This document shows positions 33,865 through 44,691 of a DNA stretch of 64,000 nt, piece by piece. Below the pieces are notes generated by a model. That model saw only the letters and a list, made by a program, of their open reading frames with translations, was not told the DNA's origin and did no database searches. Source of the stretch: Exiguobacterium aurantiacum DSM 6208 (GTDB lineage: Bacteria; Bacillota; Bacilli; Exiguobacteriales; Exiguobacteriaceae); contig NZ_JNIQ01000001.1 of the NCBI RefSeq assembly GCF_000702585.1, positions 418,501 through 482,500 on the forward strand, read 5' to 3'. The position numbers and the translations under genes are program-made. Position 1 is the first letter of the stretch. Every line of letters starts with the position of its first letter.

Positions 33865-35705
33865 CAGTCATTCACCTCCACGATCGTATCGAACGGGATT
33901 GTGAAATAAATCGTCGTCCCGCGGCCGAACTCACTTTCCGCCCAAATATCACCACCGTGCGCCGAGACGACTTCTTTGGCGATTGACAGACCGAGTCCGG
34001 TTCCGCCGATGTTGCGCGCCCGTGCTTTGTCGACCCGATAGAAGCGCTCGAAGATTTTCTTCAAGTTCGATTTCGGAATACCGACCCCTTCGTCTTTAAT
34101 GCCGACGACGAGTCGTTTCGCCCGCAGCATCGTCCGGAACGTGATCGTCCCGCCTTCAGGTGAGAACTTGATCGCATTCGTGATGATGTTGTCGATCACT
34201 TGCGTCATCTTGTCCTGATCGGCATGTACGTAGACGCGACGCTTCATGAGCTTGCGCCGGAACTCGATTGATTCACCTTTCGTCATCTCGTGACGGTCGA
34301 TGATGTCGTTAAAGAACTGAATGAAGTCGAACTTCACTTTCTGCATCGTGTATTCTTTACTGTCCATTTTCGACAGTTGTAACAAATCGTTGACGAGGCG
34401 GATCATCCGCTCCGTCTCGTTTTGCGTCGTCTCGAGGAACCGCGGAGCGAGCTCATCGTCTTTATACGCCCCTTCGGCGAGCACTTCGAGATAGCTGCGC
34501 ATCGTCGTGAGCGGTGTTCTGAGCTCGTGGCTGACGTTCGCGACGAACTCGCGGCGATCCTGCTCGACTTGCTCTTGTTCGGTGACGTCGTGCAAGACGA
34601 CGATGAGTCCGGTGATCGGACCGCTATGTTTTTGAATCGGTGAGAAGTAGGCGCGGACGAGGAACAGTTCTTCGTCGGTGCTCAAATCGATCAATTTCGG
34701 CGGCATCGTCCCGTCTTCCGGGATGACGATGTCGTCATCGAATTCGAGCAAGCTTTGAAGGTTCGCCCCCATCGCCTCTTCTTCTTCCACTCCGATCATA
34801 TCGCGCGCTTGATCGTTCATGAGAATGACGCGCAGCGAACGGTCGGTCGCGACGACCCCGTCCGACATGTTTTCTAACACGCTCGTCAAACGGCGGCGCT
34901 CGGCCTCGGTCGTGGCGTTCGCTTCCATGAGCTCATCTGTCAACTCATTAAAAGCGTAGGCCAGTTGACCGACCTCGTCGTCAGAATACACTTTAACTTT
35001 CCGCGAGAAGTTCCCTTTTCGCATCTCGACGGCTTGGCGACGCATGTCCGCAATCGGCCGTGTGATCGTCCGGGACAGCAAGATGCCGAGAATCGACGTG
35101 ATGATCAAGGCGATGAGCGTCCCGGTCGCGAGGATGCGGGTCACTTGTTCCATCTGATTGTAGATGGACTGCATCGACGCCTCGATATAAATCATGCCCG
35201 TCGTCGTCCCGTCGACCTCGGACTTGATCGGGACGGCGACGACGCGCATCCGTTCGTTCGAGTCTTCATAGACGACCGTCTCCTGGGCGCCGCTCGTGGC
35301 GAACGATTTTTGGATAAACGTGCTCGCCGTCCGTTGTCCGACGAGACTTTGGTTGTTCGGGTTCGACGTCGCCCGCACGACACTGTTCGTGTCGATGATT
35401 TGGACTTCGCGAATGTCGTCAGCTAGCGTCGTGCTCTCCGTAAACTCAGACAGCAGTTGATCCAGTACCTGGTTCAACTGCTGATCCGTTGTCGAGTCAC
35501 CGCCGTTCGATGCAATCCCTTGACTGACGTTGTAGCTCAGAAGGTTGGCACGATCGACGAGCGACTGCGAAAAGTTGTTGATGTATTGCCGTTCAAGGGA
35601 ACGTACGAAGTACACCCCGATGACTTGCATCGCAACAAGAATGAGCAGCGCATAGATGACGACGAGCTTCCACTGGATAGATTTAAAGAAGTTCGTCCGT
35701 TTCAT
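33864..35705 (-). CDS. walK: Sensor histidine kinase WalK
   Basis: 613 aa. Helix 1 (about 12-33), extracytoplasmic PAS/Cache domain to about 180, helix 2 (about 185-210), HAMP (SRTITRPIADMRRQ), cytoplasmic PAS (about 265-370), HisKA with phospho-acceptor His in FVANVSHELRTPLTT, and HATPase with N box DNIITNAIKFSPEGG and GIKDEGVGIP. Controls cell-wall hydrolase genes through WalR; essential in related Firmicutes. 3 bp behind walR. Confidence 0.97.
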   Translation of the reverse strand: MKRTNFFKSIQWKLVVIYALLILVAMQVIGVYFVRSLERQYINNFSQSLVDRANLLSYNVSQGIASNGGDSTTDQQLNQVLDQLLSEFTESTTLADDIREVQIIDTNSVVRATSNPNNQSLVGQRTASTFIQKSFATSGAQETVVYEDSNERMRVVAVPIKSEVDGTTTGMIYIEASMQSIYNQMEQVTRILATGTLIALIITSILGILLSRTITRPIADMRRQAVEMRKGNFSRKVKVYSDDEVGQLAYAFNELTDELMEANATTEAERRRLTSVLENMSDGVVATDRSLRVILMNDQARDMIGVEEEEAMGANLQSLLEFDDDIVIPEDGTMPPKLIDLSTDEELFLVRAYFSPIQKHSGPITGLIVVLHDVTEQEQVEQDRREFVANVSHELRTPLTTMRSYLEVLAEGAYKDDELAPRFLETTQNETERMIRLVNDLLQLSKMDSKEYTMQKVKFDFIQFFNDIIDRHEMTKGESIEFRRKLMKRRVYVHADQDKMTQVIDNIITNAIKFSPEGGTITFRTMLRAKRLVVGIKDEGVGIPKSNLKKIFERFYRVDKARARNIGGTGLGLSIAKEVVSAHGGDIWAESEFGRGTTIYFTIPFDTIVEVND

Positions 35706-35708
35706 CGT

Positions 35709-36419
35709 TTAGTCTTCTTCTCCTGCTTTTAAATAGTAGCCGACACCGCGACGTGTGATGATATACGTCGGCGTCGATGGGTTATCTTCGACTTTCTCGC
35801 GCAAACGACGCACTGTCACGTCGACCGTGCGGACGTCGCCGAAGTAATCGTAACCCCACACCGTCTGAAGCAAATGCTCGCGCGTCATCACTTGCCCGAT
35901 GTTTTGAGCGAGGTAGTGGATGAGCTCGAACTCACGGTGCGTCAGCTCGATTTTCTCTTCACGCTTCGTCACCATGTAAGAGTCCGGGTGAATCGTCAAG
36001 TCACCGATGACGATATCGTTCGCATTGGCGCCTTTCGCTTCCGGGGCCGGGGCCGTCGCATGACGGCGCATGTTCGCTTTGACGCGGGCCAACAGCTCAC
36101 GCGAGCTGAACGGCTTCGTCACATAGTCGTCGGCACCGAGTTCGAGACCGAGTACTTTATCGATCTCTGAGTCTTTCGCCGTCAACATGATGATCGGCAT
36201 ATCGTATTTCTTCCGTACTTCACGGCACACTTCCATGCCGTCTTTGAGCGGGAGCATGATGTCGAGCAAAATCAAATCGGGCTTGACCTCTTCGACTTTC
36301 ACGAGCGCCTCTTCCCCGTCGTAAGCGACGTGGACTTGGTACCCTTCTTTTTCAAGTTTGAACTTCAATATATCAGCAATTGGTTGTTCGTCATCTACCA
36401 CTAAAATCGTACGATCCAT
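35709..36419 (-). CDS. walR: Response regulator WalR (OmpR family)
   Basis: 236 aa. Receiver domain with phospho-Asp in [16 protein letters not shown] pocket near VVDDEQPI and Lys in [19 protein letters not shown]-terminal winged helix with [30 protein letters not shown]. First gene of the walRKHIJ-htrC operon. AGAGGAGG before ATG 36419, and a TACAAT about 50 bp upstream as possible -10. Confidence 0.97.
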   Translation of the reverse strand: MDRTILVVDDEQPIADILKFKLEKEGYQVHVAYDGEEALVKVEEVKPDLILLDIMLPLKDGMEVCREVRKKYDMPIIMLTAKDSEIDKVLGLELGADDYVTKPFSSRELLARVKANMRRHATAPAPEAKGANANDIVIGDLTIHPDSYMVTKREEKIELTHREFELIHYLAQNIGQVMTREHLLQTVWGYDYFGDVRTVDVTVRRLREKVEDNPSTPTYIITRRGVGYYLKAGEED

Positions 36420-36510
36420 TCAGTGAGTCCTCCTCTATCATTAAACGTACACGTCCTATTGTAACTCTTTTTCTATAGGTTAGAAAGCGTGGTTCATTTC
36501 CGTGGAAATG

Positions 36511-36534
36511 AAAAAAGAGCCACATGGGCTCTTT
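36511..36534 (-). terminator. Terminator of purA
   Basis: AAAGAGCC / GGCTCTTT perfect stem, 5-base loop, then TTTT on the minus strand. Confidence 0.85.
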
Positions 36535-36537
36535 CAC

Positions 36538-37827
36538 TTAAGCTTCGTAAATGTCACGCAAGATGACCGTCTGTTCACGCGCCGGTCCGACCGAGAACGT
36601 CAACAGTTCGATGCCCGTCAACGCTTCGATCCGCTTGACATAGTTCTGCGCGTTCACCGGCAAGTCTTCGAACTTGCGGACGCCTGTGATGTCTTCCGTC
36701 CAGCCTGGGAGCTCTTCATACACCGGCTCACACTTGTCGAGGACACGGAAGTTCGGCGGGTACTCATCGAGGAGCTTGCCTTCGTATTCGTATGCCGTAC
36801 AAATCTTCAGCGTCTCAAGACCTGTCAACACGTCGATCGAGTTGAGGCAAAGGTCTGTGATCCCACTGACACGACGCGAGTGACGGACGACGACCGAGTC
36901 GAACCAACCGACACGGCGCGGACGACCTGTCGTCGTGCCGTACTCTTTACCGACCTCACGGATCGTGTGGCCAATCTCATCATCGAGCTGTGTCGGGAAC
37001 GGGCCGTCACCGACACGTGACGTGTACGCCTTACAGACACCGACGACGTGATGAATCTTCGATGGACCGATACCGGCACCGCTCGATACCCCGCCTGACG
37101 CCGCGTTCGATGACGTGACGAACGGGTAAGTCCCGTGGTCGATATCAAGGAGGACACCTTGCGCCCCTTCGAAGAGCACTTTCTCTTCTTCGTCGAGCGC
37201 GTTGTTCAACACGACCGACGTATCGCATACGTACTTGGCGAACTGTTGACCGTAGGCGTAGTATTCCTCGAAGACGTCATCGAACTCGACCGCGTCGACT
37301 TCGTACATCTTCACGAACATGCGGTTTTTGATCTCAAGAACGGTCTTGAGCTTCTCGGCGAACACTTCTTTGTCGAGCAAATCAGCGATGCGAATCCCGA
37401 TACGCGCTGCTTTGTCCATGTAGCAAGGACCGATCCCTTTGAGCGTCGTCCCGACTTTCGCGTCGCCTTTCGCGTCTTCCTCGAGCTTGTCTTGCAGTTG
37501 GTGATACGGCAGGATGACGTGCGCCCGGTTCGAGATGCGGAGGTTATCCGTGCTCACACCGCGCTCATGCAAGTAAGCGAGTTCTGTGATGAGTGACTTC
37601 GGGTTGACGACCATCCCGTTACCGATGACACACGTTTTATCCGAATAGAAGATCCCTGATGGAATCAAATGAAGCTTATATTTCGTATCATTGAAGACGA
37701 TTGTATGACCAGCGTTGTCTCCCCCTTGATAACGCGCGACGACGTCGGCTTGTTTCGACAAGAAATCGGTGATCTTCCCTTTTCCTTCATCGCCCCACTG
37801 CGTTCCCACTACGACTACTGATGACAT
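36538..37827 (-). CDS. purA: Adenylosuccinate synthetase
   Basis: 429 aa. First committed step of AMP synthesis: IMP + Asp + [14 protein letters not shown] at the N-terminus holds the catalytic Asp and P loop, GDNAGHTIV the catalytic His, and [13 protein letters not shown] the IMP-binding Arg. ATG 37827 with AGGAGG; the longer open frame is not part of the family. Own promoter and terminator. No guanine riboswitch seen in the leader. Confidence 0.97.
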   Translation of the reverse strand: MSSVVVVGTQWGDEGKGKITDFLSKQADVVARYQGGDNAGHTIVFNDTKYKLHLIPSGIFYSDKTCVIGNGMVVNPKSLITELAYLHERGVSTDNLRISNRAHVILPYHQLQDKLEEDAKGDAKVGTTLKGIGPCYMDKAARIGIRIADLLDKEVFAEKLKTVLEIKNRMFVKMYEVDAVEFDDVFEEYYAYGQQFAKYVCDTSVVLNNALDEEEKVLFEGAQGVLLDIDHGTYPFVTSSNAASGGVSSGAGIGPSKIHHVVGVCKAYTSRVGDGPFPTQLDDEIGHTIREVGKEYGTTTGRPRRVGWFDSVVVRHSRRVSGITDLCLNSIDVLTGLETLKICTAYEYEGKLLDEYPPNFRVLDKCEPVYEELPGWTEDITGVRKFEDLPVNAQNYVKRIEALTGIELLTFSVGPAREQTVILRDIYEA

Positions 37828-37871
37828 AATGAATCCTCCTTGTAAATAAGCGTTCTGTTCAAACCATCCGT

Positions 37872-37900
37872 AAGTGTACACCTGCTACCGCAGAAAGTCA
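37872..37900 (-). promoter_or_regulatory. purA promoter
   Basis: TTGACT (37895..37900), 17 bp, TACACT (37872..37877) on the minus strand, 45 bp before the start codon. Confidence 0.7.
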
Positions 37901-38016
37901 ACCTAATACCGAACGATACTTTTACACTGTAACCTTTCGTTCGTTATTGACTTAACTTTTATCGTTCACTTCTCGAATTCTTGAATTTCCGAAGGCATTT
38001 GGGTCGAAAGTCGGAC

Positions 38017-38046
38017 AAAAAAAGCGACGTCTTGTCGACGTCGCTT
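38017..38046 (-). terminator. Terminator of the gdpP-rplI-dnaB operon
   Basis: AAGCGACGT / ACGTCGCTT, then TTTTTTT on the minus strand, ten bases after dnaB. Confidence 0.88.
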
Positions 38047-38055
38047 GATTCGTCT

Positions 38056-39408
38056 CTACATCGGCGGCGCGAACGCTTGCGTCTCCATGTTGACGAACTT
38101 GTTATACTCTTTGCGAAACGAGAGTTTGACCATGCCGGTCGGACCGTTACGCTGCTTGGCGATGATGATCTCGATCGTATTGGCGTCTTCACTCTCTTTG
38201 TCATAATAGTCGTCCCGGTACAAGAACGCGACGATATCGGCATCTTGCTCGATCGCTCCGGATTCCCGGATATCGGACATCATCGGTCGCTTGTCTTGTC
38301 GACTCTCAACACCACGGGAGAGCTGTGACAAGGCGATGACCGGCACTTGGAGCTCACGCGCGATCGCTTTGAGCGTCCGCGAGATCTCCGATACTTCTTG
38401 TTGCCGGTTCTCGCCCGGTTTGCCGTTCCCGACGATGAGCTGCAAGTAGTCGATCATGATCATGCCGAGACCGTGCTCTTGCTTCAAGCGACGGCATTTG
38501 GCGCGAATCTCGTTGACGCGAAGGCCCGGCGTGTCATCGATATAGATCCCGGCTTGCGAGAGCGACGACATGGCCAGCGAGAGCCGTCCCCAATCCTCGG
38601 CTTCGAGCCGACCGGTACGGAGACGCTGGGCATCGATGTTCCCTTCCGCACAGAGCATCCGCATGACAAGCTGCTCCGCACCCATCTCAAGACTGAAGAT
38701 GGCGACGTTCTCGCCCGTACGGACGGCGACGTTTTGCGAGATGTTAAGCGCAAACGCCGTTTTACCAACAGACGGTCGAGCGGCGACGATGATCAAGTCG
38801 TTTCGTTGGAAACCGGCCGTCATCTTATCCAAATCGGTGAACCCGGTCGCAATCCCGGTGATCTCACCGCTCGATTGGTGTAATTTCTCGATTGTCGAGT
38901 AGGCGTCAGATAAGACCGAACCGATCGGATGAAAGCTCGACTGTCCTTTTCGTTGCGATACTTTTAAAATGTTCCGCTCCGCGTCGGACAAGACGGCATC
39001 GACCTCGTCTTGGCGTTCATACCCGTCCGAGACGATGTTCGTCGCCGTTCGGATGAGCCGCCGCAACGCCGCTTTTTGATCGACAACGTTCAAGTAGTAC
39101 CCGATGTTGCCGATGGCAGGGACCGCTTCAGCGATTTCCGCCAAATAATTCAAGCCCCCAATTTCATCGAGAATGCCTTGCGCTTGCAGCTCAGAACTGA
39201 GCGTGACCAAGTCGACAAGTTCGCCACGGTCGTTGATTTTCAACATGGCTTCAAATATCCGTTGGTGGCTGACACGATAAAAGTCGTCCGGGTCGACCCG
39301 CTCCGAGGCCGTGATGAGACGGTCGGAGTCGAGGATGACGGCTCCTAGGACGGCTTGTTCCGCCTCGACGCTATGTGGCGGGGTGTTGACTTGAATCGCA
39401 TCACTCAT
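38056..39408 (-). CDS. dnaB: Replicative DNA helicase DnaB (DnaC of B. subtilis)
   Basis: 450 aa. N-terminal domain (residues 1-150) starting TPPHSVEAEQAVLGA; RecA core with Walker A ARPSVGKTAFALNI, Walker B GMIMIDYLQL, and the arginine finger region KQRNGPTG. Hexameric helicase unwinding DNA ahead of the fork. Third gene of gdpP-rplI-dnaB, 17 bp behind rplI. Confidence 0.97.
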   Translation of the reverse strand: MSDAIQVNTPPHSVEAEQAVLGAVILDSDRLITASERVDPDDFYRVSHQRIFEAMLKINDRGELVDLVTLSSELQAQGILDEIGGLNYLAEIAEAVPAIGNIGYYLNVVDQKAALRRLIRTATNIVSDGYERQDEVDAVLSDAERNILKVSQRKGQSSFHPIGSVLSDAYSTIEKLHQSSGEITGIATGFTDLDKMTAGFQRNDLIIVAARPSVGKTAFALNISQNVAVRTGENVAIFSLEMGAEQLVMRMLCAEGNIDAQRLRTGRLEAEDWGRLSLAMSSLSQAGIYIDDTPGLRVNEIRAKCRRLKQEHGLGMIMIDYLQLIVGNGKPGENRQQEVSEISRTLKAIARELQVPVIALSQLSRGVESRQDKRPMMSDIRESGAIEQDADIVAFLYRDDYYDKESEDANTIEIIIAKQRNGPTGMVKLSFRKEYNKFVNMETQAFAPPM

Positions 39409-39425
39409 CCGTCTCTACCTCACCT

Positions 39426-39869
39426 TCACACTTCTTGAACATGAACGTTTAACATGGCCGTGACATCATGGTGCAACTTCACCGGCACTTTTGTGAACCC
39501 GAGCGCTTTGATCGGATGTTCGAGCTCGATCTTACGTTTATCGAGTTTATAGCCCATCCCTTTCAAAGCGTCAGCAATTTGCTTGCTCGTGACGGAACCG
39601 AAGACGCGGCCGCCTTCGCCTGACTTCGTCTTGACGACGATCGTCTCTTTTTCAATTTTGTCTTTGAGCGCTTGGGCTGCTTTCAACTCTTCTTCAGCCG
39701 CCTGTTCCGCACGACGTTCTTTCGCCGCGAACGCCTTCAAGTTTCCTGGTGTCGCTTCGACGGCCAAGTTTTTCTTAAAGAGTACGTTTTTCGCATATGC
39801 GTCGGCGACATCTTTCACGTCGCCTGCTTTTCCTTGTCCTTTTACATCCACTTTTAAAATGACTTTCAT
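39426..39869 (-). CDS. rplI: 50S ribosomal protein L9
   Basis: 147 aa. N-terminal [39 protein letters not shown] is the L9 rRNA-binding domain; a long connecting helix follows ([22 protein letters not shown]), then the C-terminal domain. ATGA overlap with the gdpP stop. Confidence 0.97.
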   Translation of the reverse strand: MKVILKVDVKGQGKAGDVKDVADAYAKNVLFKKNLAVEATPGNLKAFAAKERRAEQAAEEELKAAQALKDKIEKETIVVKTKSGEGGRVFGSVTSKQIADALKGMGYKLDKRKIELEHPIKALGFTKVPVKLHHDVTAMLNVHVQEV

Positions 39870-41857
39870 TCCGTTTCCTCTCCTTCGGTTTCATCTGTCA
39901 TATAATGATCGATTGCTTCTTTCAACATCGCTTTCGTCTGATCGCGACCGACGTTCAATTGGGTCGCCGCGTTCGTCAGGTGACCGCCCCCGTCGAGCAT
40001 TTCCATGACGACTTGGACGTTGACGTCACCGAGCGAACGGGCACTGATCCCGGTCCGTCCGTCCGGCAAGACGGCGATGACGAATGAGGCTTTGACCCCT
40101 TCCATGTTGAGCAGTTGATCTGCCGACTGGGCGATGAGCACTTGATGGTGCGGTTCATCATCCGGGGCGACGGCAATCGCCATCCCACCCGAGTAAATCT
40201 CGGTGCTCTCTAAAATGTGTGATTGCTCGATATACGAATCGAGATCTTGACGCATGAAATGTTGGACGAGCACGGTATCCGCTCCTTGGATCCGGAGGAA
40301 CGAAGCGGCGTCAAACGTCCGCGACCCGGTCCGGAGCGTGAATCCTTTCGTGTCGACCATGATACCGGCTAGAAGCGATGTCGCCTCTAAAATCGACAGC
40401 TTGCGTGTGCCGGCCTGATACTCGATCAGTTCCGTCACGAGCTCACACGTCGAGGACGCATACGGCTCCATGTAGACGAGCACTGGATCTTCGATGAACT
40501 CTTCGCCGCGACGATGATGGTCGATGACGACGACCCGCTCGGCCCGGTCCAATATCTCGCGTGAGATGACGAGCGAGGGGCGGTGTGTGTCGACGATGAC
40601 GAGCAGCGTCTGGTCATCGATGAGCGGTTGCGCCTCGAATTCGGTCAAGAAGCGACTGTACAGTTCTTCGTCGTTCTCGACTTCATGGACGAGCCGCTGG
40701 ATGCCGACACTCGTCTCGCCGGCCGGGATGACGACATACGCCTCACGCCCGACAAATTCAGCCAGTTTCATGATCCCGATCGAAGCACCAAGCGAATCCA
40801 TGTCCGGGTTTTTATGTCCCATAATGAGAACGCGGCTCGATTCTTTAATCAAGTCACGCATCGAGTTCGAGATGACGCGTGCCCGCACGCGGGTCCGTTT
40901 CTCGGTCGGATTCGTCTTGCCTCCGAAGAAGCGGACTTTTCCATTATGACGTTTGACGACGACTTGGTCGCCGCCGCGACCGAGTCCTAAATCAAGGCTC
41001 GATTGCGATAAGTTGCCAAGCTCGGTCAACGTCGTCTCGCCGCAACCGATCCCGATCGATAGCGTGAGCGGGATTTTATGCTCTTTCGTCGCCTCACGGA
41101 CCTCATCGAGAATCGAGAAACGATTGTTCTCCAGCTCAGAGAGCGTCCGCTCGTTCATGACGAGAAAGAACCGGTCGGCCGCCGTCCGGCGCATATAAAT
41201 ATGGTGTTTCTGTGCCCATTGGTTAAGGAGCACGGTCACACGCCGGTTGATTTCACTGCGGACTTGTTCATCGACGCCTGTCGACATCTCGTCGTAATTG
41301 TCCAAATACAACACACCGATGACGGTTTGTGTTTCCGAATACTTCTGTTCGATCTCTGCCTCGTCCGTCATATCGAACAAGTAGAGCGTCTGATAATCTT
41401 TGTTGTATAAGACGCGATAGACGCGGTCTCCGACTTCGATCGTCGCCTCGTCTTCTTCTTCCTCAATCAACTCGGTGAACGCCGAATGGATCAGATCGAG
41501 CGAAATGCCGAGCTCCATCTCGAGTTCAAAAATGAGACGGGATTGTTCGTTGAACCAACTGATGCGACGGTTTTCGTCAAACACCAAGATTCCGATCGGC
41601 ATGCCGGTCAACGCCTCTTTCCCGACGTCCTCGATGCGGTGCGACAGCGAGTGAACGTATTGTTCCCACGCTTTCCGTTCGCGCCGGATCGTCGCTTGTT
41701 GATATACGAAGAATATTAGCGTGCCCACGAACAGGGTGATCGCTGCCACGATGCTGTAGAACGCCAATCCGAACGAGACGAACGCTCCGATAAGATACGG
41801 AACCGCGTGTCGCCTGTATTGGTTCTTCACGGATGTTATTGCTTCACCACTGTGCAT
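39866..41857 (-). CDS. gdpP: c-di-AMP phosphodiesterase GdpP
   Basis: 663 aa. Two membrane helices (about 18-60), PAS domain (about 85-150), degenerate GGDEF (about 175-300, no intact GGDEF signature), then DHH-DHHA1: [21 protein letters not shown], the DHH motif [11 protein letters not shown] and [12 protein letters not shown]. Lowers cyclic di-AMP and so influences potassium, wall stress and beta-lactam response. First gene of its operon. Confidence 0.96.
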   Translation of the reverse strand: MHSGEAITSVKNQYRRHAVPYLIGAFVSFGLAFYSIVAAITLFVGTLIFFVYQQATIRRERKAWEQYVHSLSHRIEDVGKEALTGMPIGILVFDENRRISWFNEQSRLIFELEMELGISLDLIHSAFTELIEEEEDEATIEVGDRVYRVLYNKDYQTLYLFDMTDEAEIEQKYSETQTVIGVLYLDNYDEMSTGVDEQVRSEINRRVTVLLNQWAQKHHIYMRRTAADRFFLVMNERTLSELENNRFSILDEVREATKEHKIPLTLSIGIGCGETTLTELGNLSQSSLDLGLGRGGDQVVVKRHNGKVRFFGGKTNPTEKRTRVRARVISNSMRDLIKESSRVLIMGHKNPDMDSLGASIGIMKLAEFVGREAYVVIPAGETSVGIQRLVHEVENDEELYSRFLTEFEAQPLIDDQTLLVIVDTHRPSLVISREILDRAERVVVIDHHRRGEEFIEDPVLVYMEPYASSTCELVTELIEYQAGTRKLSILEATSLLAGIMVDTKGFTLRTGSRTFDAASFLRIQGADTVLVQHFMRQDLDSYIEQSHILESTEIYSGGMAIAVAPDDEPHHQVLIAQSADQLLNMEGVKASFVIAVLPDGRTGISARSLGDVNVQVVMEMLDGGGHLTNAATQLNVGRDQTKAMLKEAIDHYMTDETEGEETE

Positions 41858-41956
41858 GTATGCCTCCTAAAATGAGTATGAAAGACTCATGATGTCGAAA
41901 TGGTTTCTGCTTTATCATACCATATCCGTCTATTTGACTTACACTCCGACGGTAAA

Positions 41957-41989
41957 CAAAAAAACGACCTACCCCGAAGGATAAGTCGT
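41957..41989 (-). terminator. Terminator of the rpsF-ssb-rpsR operon
   Basis: ACGACTTATCC / GGGTAGGTCGT-type 11-bp stem (with wobbles), then TTTTTTTG on the minus strand, ten bases after rpsR. Confidence 0.85.
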
Positions 41990-41998
41990 GCGCCAAGA

Positions 41999-42229
41999 TT
42001 ACTCTGCAACGTATGGAAGCAAAGCCATTTGACGTGAGCGCTTGATAGCGACAGTAAGTGGACGTTGGTATTTCGCTGAAGTACCAGTCACACGACGTGG
42101 AAGAATTTTACCACGCTCCGAAACGAAGCGCTTGAGCAATTCTACGTCTTTATAATCGATATGAGTGATGTTGTTCGACGTAAAGAAACATACTTTACGA
42201 CGACGACGACCTCCTGGACGACGTGCCAT
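41999..42229 (-). CDS. rpsR: 30S ribosomal protein S18
   Basis: 76 aa. Basic N-terminus, [29 protein letters not shown] and [19 protein letters not shown] are fully canonical. Binds 16S rRNA as a dimer with S6, encoded two genes upstream in the same operon. Confidence 0.98.
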   Translation of the reverse strand: MARRPGGRRRRKVCFFTSNNITHIDYKDVELLKRFVSERGKILPRRVTGTSAKYQRPLTVAIKRSRQMALLPYVAE

Positions 42230-42269
42230 GTGAAGACCTCCTTTTTAGGTTAGTTTTAAATCGGTACGA

Positions 42270-42779
42270 TCAGAACGGCAGATCGTCATCCGATAGATCG
42301 ATTTTTCCGCCGCCCGAGAACGGGTCGGCCTCAAAACCTTTGTTTGAGTTCGAGGACTGAGATGAAGTCGAAGAAGCGGCTGCGCCCCATCCTGATCCAC
42401 TTGACTCACCACCACCGAATACATCTCCGGCCGGTGCTGTATCACGTTGCGTTGAAGCACCGCGTGGTTCAAGGAAGCGTACGCTATCGGCTACGACTTC
42501 TGCCCGGTAACGACGTTGGCCATCTTGACCTTCGTAACTACTGATTTGAAGGCGACCGTCTACGCCGGCCATGCTGCCTTTTTTCAAATATTGTGCCACG
42601 TTCTCTGCTTGTTTGCGCCATACGACACAATCAATAAAGTCCGCCTCGCGCTTCCCATCTTGTCCAGTGAATGGACGATCGCAAGCGAGAGTGAAGCGAG
42701 TTACGGCGATACCGCTCTGCGTGTAACGCATTTCTGGATCGCGAGTCAATCGACCAACTAACACAACTCGGTTAATCAT
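42270..42779 (-). CDS. ssb: Single-stranded DNA-binding protein
   Basis: 169 aa. OB fold starting [46 protein letters not shown], Gly/Ser-rich linker from about residue 110, and the acidic partner-binding tip DDDLPF. ATG 42779 with AGGGGAG upstream. Between rpsF and rpsR as in Bacillus. Confidence 0.97.
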   Translation of the reverse strand: MINRVVLVGRLTRDPEMRYTQSGIAVTRFTLACDRPFTGQDGKREADFIDCVVWRKQAENVAQYLKKGSMAGVDGRLQISSYEGQDGQRRYRAEVVADSVRFLEPRGASTQRDTAPAGDVFGGGESSGSGWGAAASSTSSQSSNSNKGFEADPFSGGGKIDLSDDDLPF

Positions 42780-42816
42780 CTCAAAGCTCCCCTTTCGCAA
42801 TATGAAGCGTCAAGAA

Positions 42817-43104
42817 TCAACGCTCGTCTTTAGTTGTCATTTGACGGACAACGTCGTCAGAGATCTTCATGAGACGCTCTGTTTCTTGGATCGCTTTCGG
42901 CTCAGCAGTGATGTTGAGAAGAACGTAGTGTCCTTCGCGCATCTTGTTGATTTCGTAAGCGAGACGACGTTTACCCATGTCTGTTGTTTTTTCAACAGTA
43001 CCACCGTTTTCAGTGATGACGTTGTTGAAGCGTTCGATCAAAGCTTTCTTCGCTTCCTCATCAACTGATGGACGGATAATGTAAAGAAGTTCGTATTTAC
43101 GCAT
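42817..43104 (-). CDS. rpsF: 30S ribosomal protein S6
   Basis: 95 aa. KYELLYIIRPSVDEEAKKALIERF, GGTVEKTTDMGKRRLAYEINKMREGHYVLLNI is the S6 ferredoxin-like fold. First gene of rpsF-ssb-rpsR; AGGAGGTG before ATG. A conserved-type leader hairpin precedes it. Confidence 0.97.
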   Translation of the reverse strand: MRKYELLYIIRPSVDEEAKKALIERFNNVITENGGTVEKTTDMGKRRLAYEINKMREGHYVLLNITAEPKAIQETERLMKISDDVVRQMTTKDER

Positions 43105-43131
43105 TATCTTTCACCTCCTCTTGGACTAACG

Positions 43132-43152
43132 GCTCCTACCGGTTGTAGGAGC
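43132..43152 (-). promoter_or_regulatory. Leader hairpin of rpsF, candidate S6:S18-binding element
   Basis: GCTCCTAC / GTAGGAGC perfect stem with loop AACCG, 10-15 bases before the rpsF RBS. The S6:S18 feedback leader known from many bacteria has a stem next to an exposed CCG; here CCG occurs in the loop and directly after the stem. Match judged by eye only. Confidence 0.5.
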
Positions 43153-43234
43153 AAGGAGCAAACAATTGTTTTACTCACGTCATAATATACTATCAAACTT
43201 CTCTCCGTTTTACAACACGTTTCAGCAAATTGAC

Positions 43235-44335
43235 TTAAACGTTGAAGCGGAACGTGACGACGTCGCCATCTTGGAAGACGTACTCTTTCCCTTCCGAGCG
43301 AAGCTTGCCTTGTTCTTTCACTGCCGTCATGTTGCCTGCTGCCGACAAATCTTCATACGCCACGACTTCTGCTCGGATGAAACCGCGCTCGAAGTCAGAG
43401 TGGATGACACCCGCACATTGTGGTGCCTTCATCCCTTGCTTGAACGTCCAGGCGCGTACTTCTTTCTCACCGGCCGTGAAGTATGTCGCAAGGCCGAGCG
43501 TCGAGTATGCGGCGCGAATCAACTGGTCAAGACCAGACTCTTCGATACCGAGGTCTTGCAAGAATTCAAGGCGCTCTTCCGGCTCAAGTTCTGAGATTTC
43601 TTCCTCGATACGGGCACAGATGACGATCACTTGCGCATCTTCCGTCGCCGCGTGCTCACGCACTGCTTGGACGTATGGGTTGTTGTCTGAATCCGCGACT
43701 TCGTCTTCGCTCACGTTCGCGACGTAAAGCATCGGTTTCATCGTCAACAATTGGAAGTGTTTCACGATGGCGAGTTGCTCATCCGTCAATTCAGCGACAC
43801 GGGCCGGACGTTCCGACTCGAGTACCGCTTGGACGATCTCGAGCGCCTCAAGTTCTTGAGGAGCCCCTTTATCTTTCGATTTCACCATCTTTTGCACGCG
43901 AGTGATTCGTTTCTCGACCAACTCAAGGTCCGCTAAAATCAATTCGAGATTGATCGTCGTGATGTCGTCGATCGGTGACACTTTACCAGCGACGTGCGTG
44001 ATGTTGTCATCCTCGAAACAACGAACGACTTGGCAAATCGCATCGACTTCACGGATGTTGGCCAAGAATTTGTTCCCGAGCCCTTCTCCTTTAGACGCGC
44101 CTTTGACGATTCCGGCGATATCGGTAAACTCGAACGCTGTCGGTACCGTTTTCTTCGGTTTGACGAGTTCTGTTAATCGATCGAGCCGTGCATCCGGCAC
44201 TTCGACAACCCCAACGTTCGGGTCGATCGTGGCGAACGGATAGTTGGCCGCTTCCACACCTGCTTGCGTAATCGCGTTAAATAGTGTCGATTTTCCGACG
44301 TTCGGTAAACCGACGATCCCTGCTGTTAATCCCAC
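43235..44335 (-). CDS. ychF: Redox-regulated ATPase YchF (Obg-related)
   Basis: 366 aa. P loop [15 protein letters not shown], switch [20 protein letters not shown]-x-x-E in place of the GTPase NKxD (here VANVSEDE), which fits ATP preference; coiled-coil insertion and C-terminal TGS domain ([28 protein letters not shown]). Associates with ribosomes. B. subtilis yyaF at the same place. Confidence 0.96.
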   Translation of the reverse strand: MGLTAGIVGLPNVGKSTLFNAITQAGVEAANYPFATIDPNVGVVEVPDARLDRLTELVKPKKTVPTAFEFTDIAGIVKGASKGEGLGNKFLANIREVDAICQVVRCFEDDNITHVAGKVSPIDDITTINLELILADLELVEKRITRVQKMVKSKDKGAPQELEALEIVQAVLESERPARVAELTDEQLAIVKHFQLLTMKPMLYVANVSEDEVADSDNNPYVQAVREHAATEDAQVIVICARIEEEISELEPEERLEFLQDLGIEESGLDQLIRAAYSTLGLATYFTAGEKEVRAWTFKQGMKAPQCAGVIHSDFERGFIRAEVVAYEDLSAAGNMTAVKEQGKLRSEGKEYVFQDGDVVTFRFNV

Positions 44336-44356
44336 TTGTATGTCCTCCTCATCCGG

Positions 44357-44370
44357 CTTTCCCGGGAAAT
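44357..44370. promoter_or_regulatory. Probable Noc-binding site (NBS)
   Basis: CTTTCCCGGGAAAT matches the Noc consensus ATTTCCCGGGAAAT in 13 of 14 bases. Lies just upstream of ychF, outside any coding region. Confidence 0.65.
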
Positions 44371-44476
44371 ATTAATCCGTCTGTGGAGTGGGCACTTTTA
44401 GTACACCACACCGTCACATCCTTCACAATTATAGTTAGTCCGCGGTTAAACCGCAACTCAACACATGAACGTATAG

Positions 44477-44504
44477 AAAAACGCCACTTATTCAGCGGCG
44501 TTTT
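44477..44504 (-). terminator. Terminator of mscS-yyzM
   Basis: AAAACGCC / GGCGTTTT stem, followed by TTCTA on the minus strand. Its upstream arm lies in the last codons of yyzM. Confidence 0.7.
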
Positions 44505-44691
44505 CTTCTTTAAGCACTTTCTTTAACCGTTTGTCAAAATCACGCCGCGGCATGAGTACGCTCGCACCGCAACCTTGGCATTTGATGCGGATGTCCATAC
44601 CGACCCGCGTCACTTGCCAGCGGTTCGTCTTGCAGGCGTGCGGCTTCTTCATTTCCACGTAATCGTTCAATTCATACGATTTAGCTTGCAT
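44488..44691 (-). CDS. yyzM: DUF951 family protein (YyzM-like)
   Basis: 67 aa. YELNDYVEMKKPHACKTNRWQVTRVGMDIRIKCQGCG is the family core, with H-x-C and C-x-x-C that may bind zinc; ends in a basic, then acidic tail. Function unknown. Overlaps mscS by 11 bp. Confidence 0.88.
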   Translation of the reverse strand: MQAKSYELNDYVEMKKPHACKTNRWQVTRVGMDIRIKCQGCGASVLMPRRDFDKRLKKVLKEENAAE

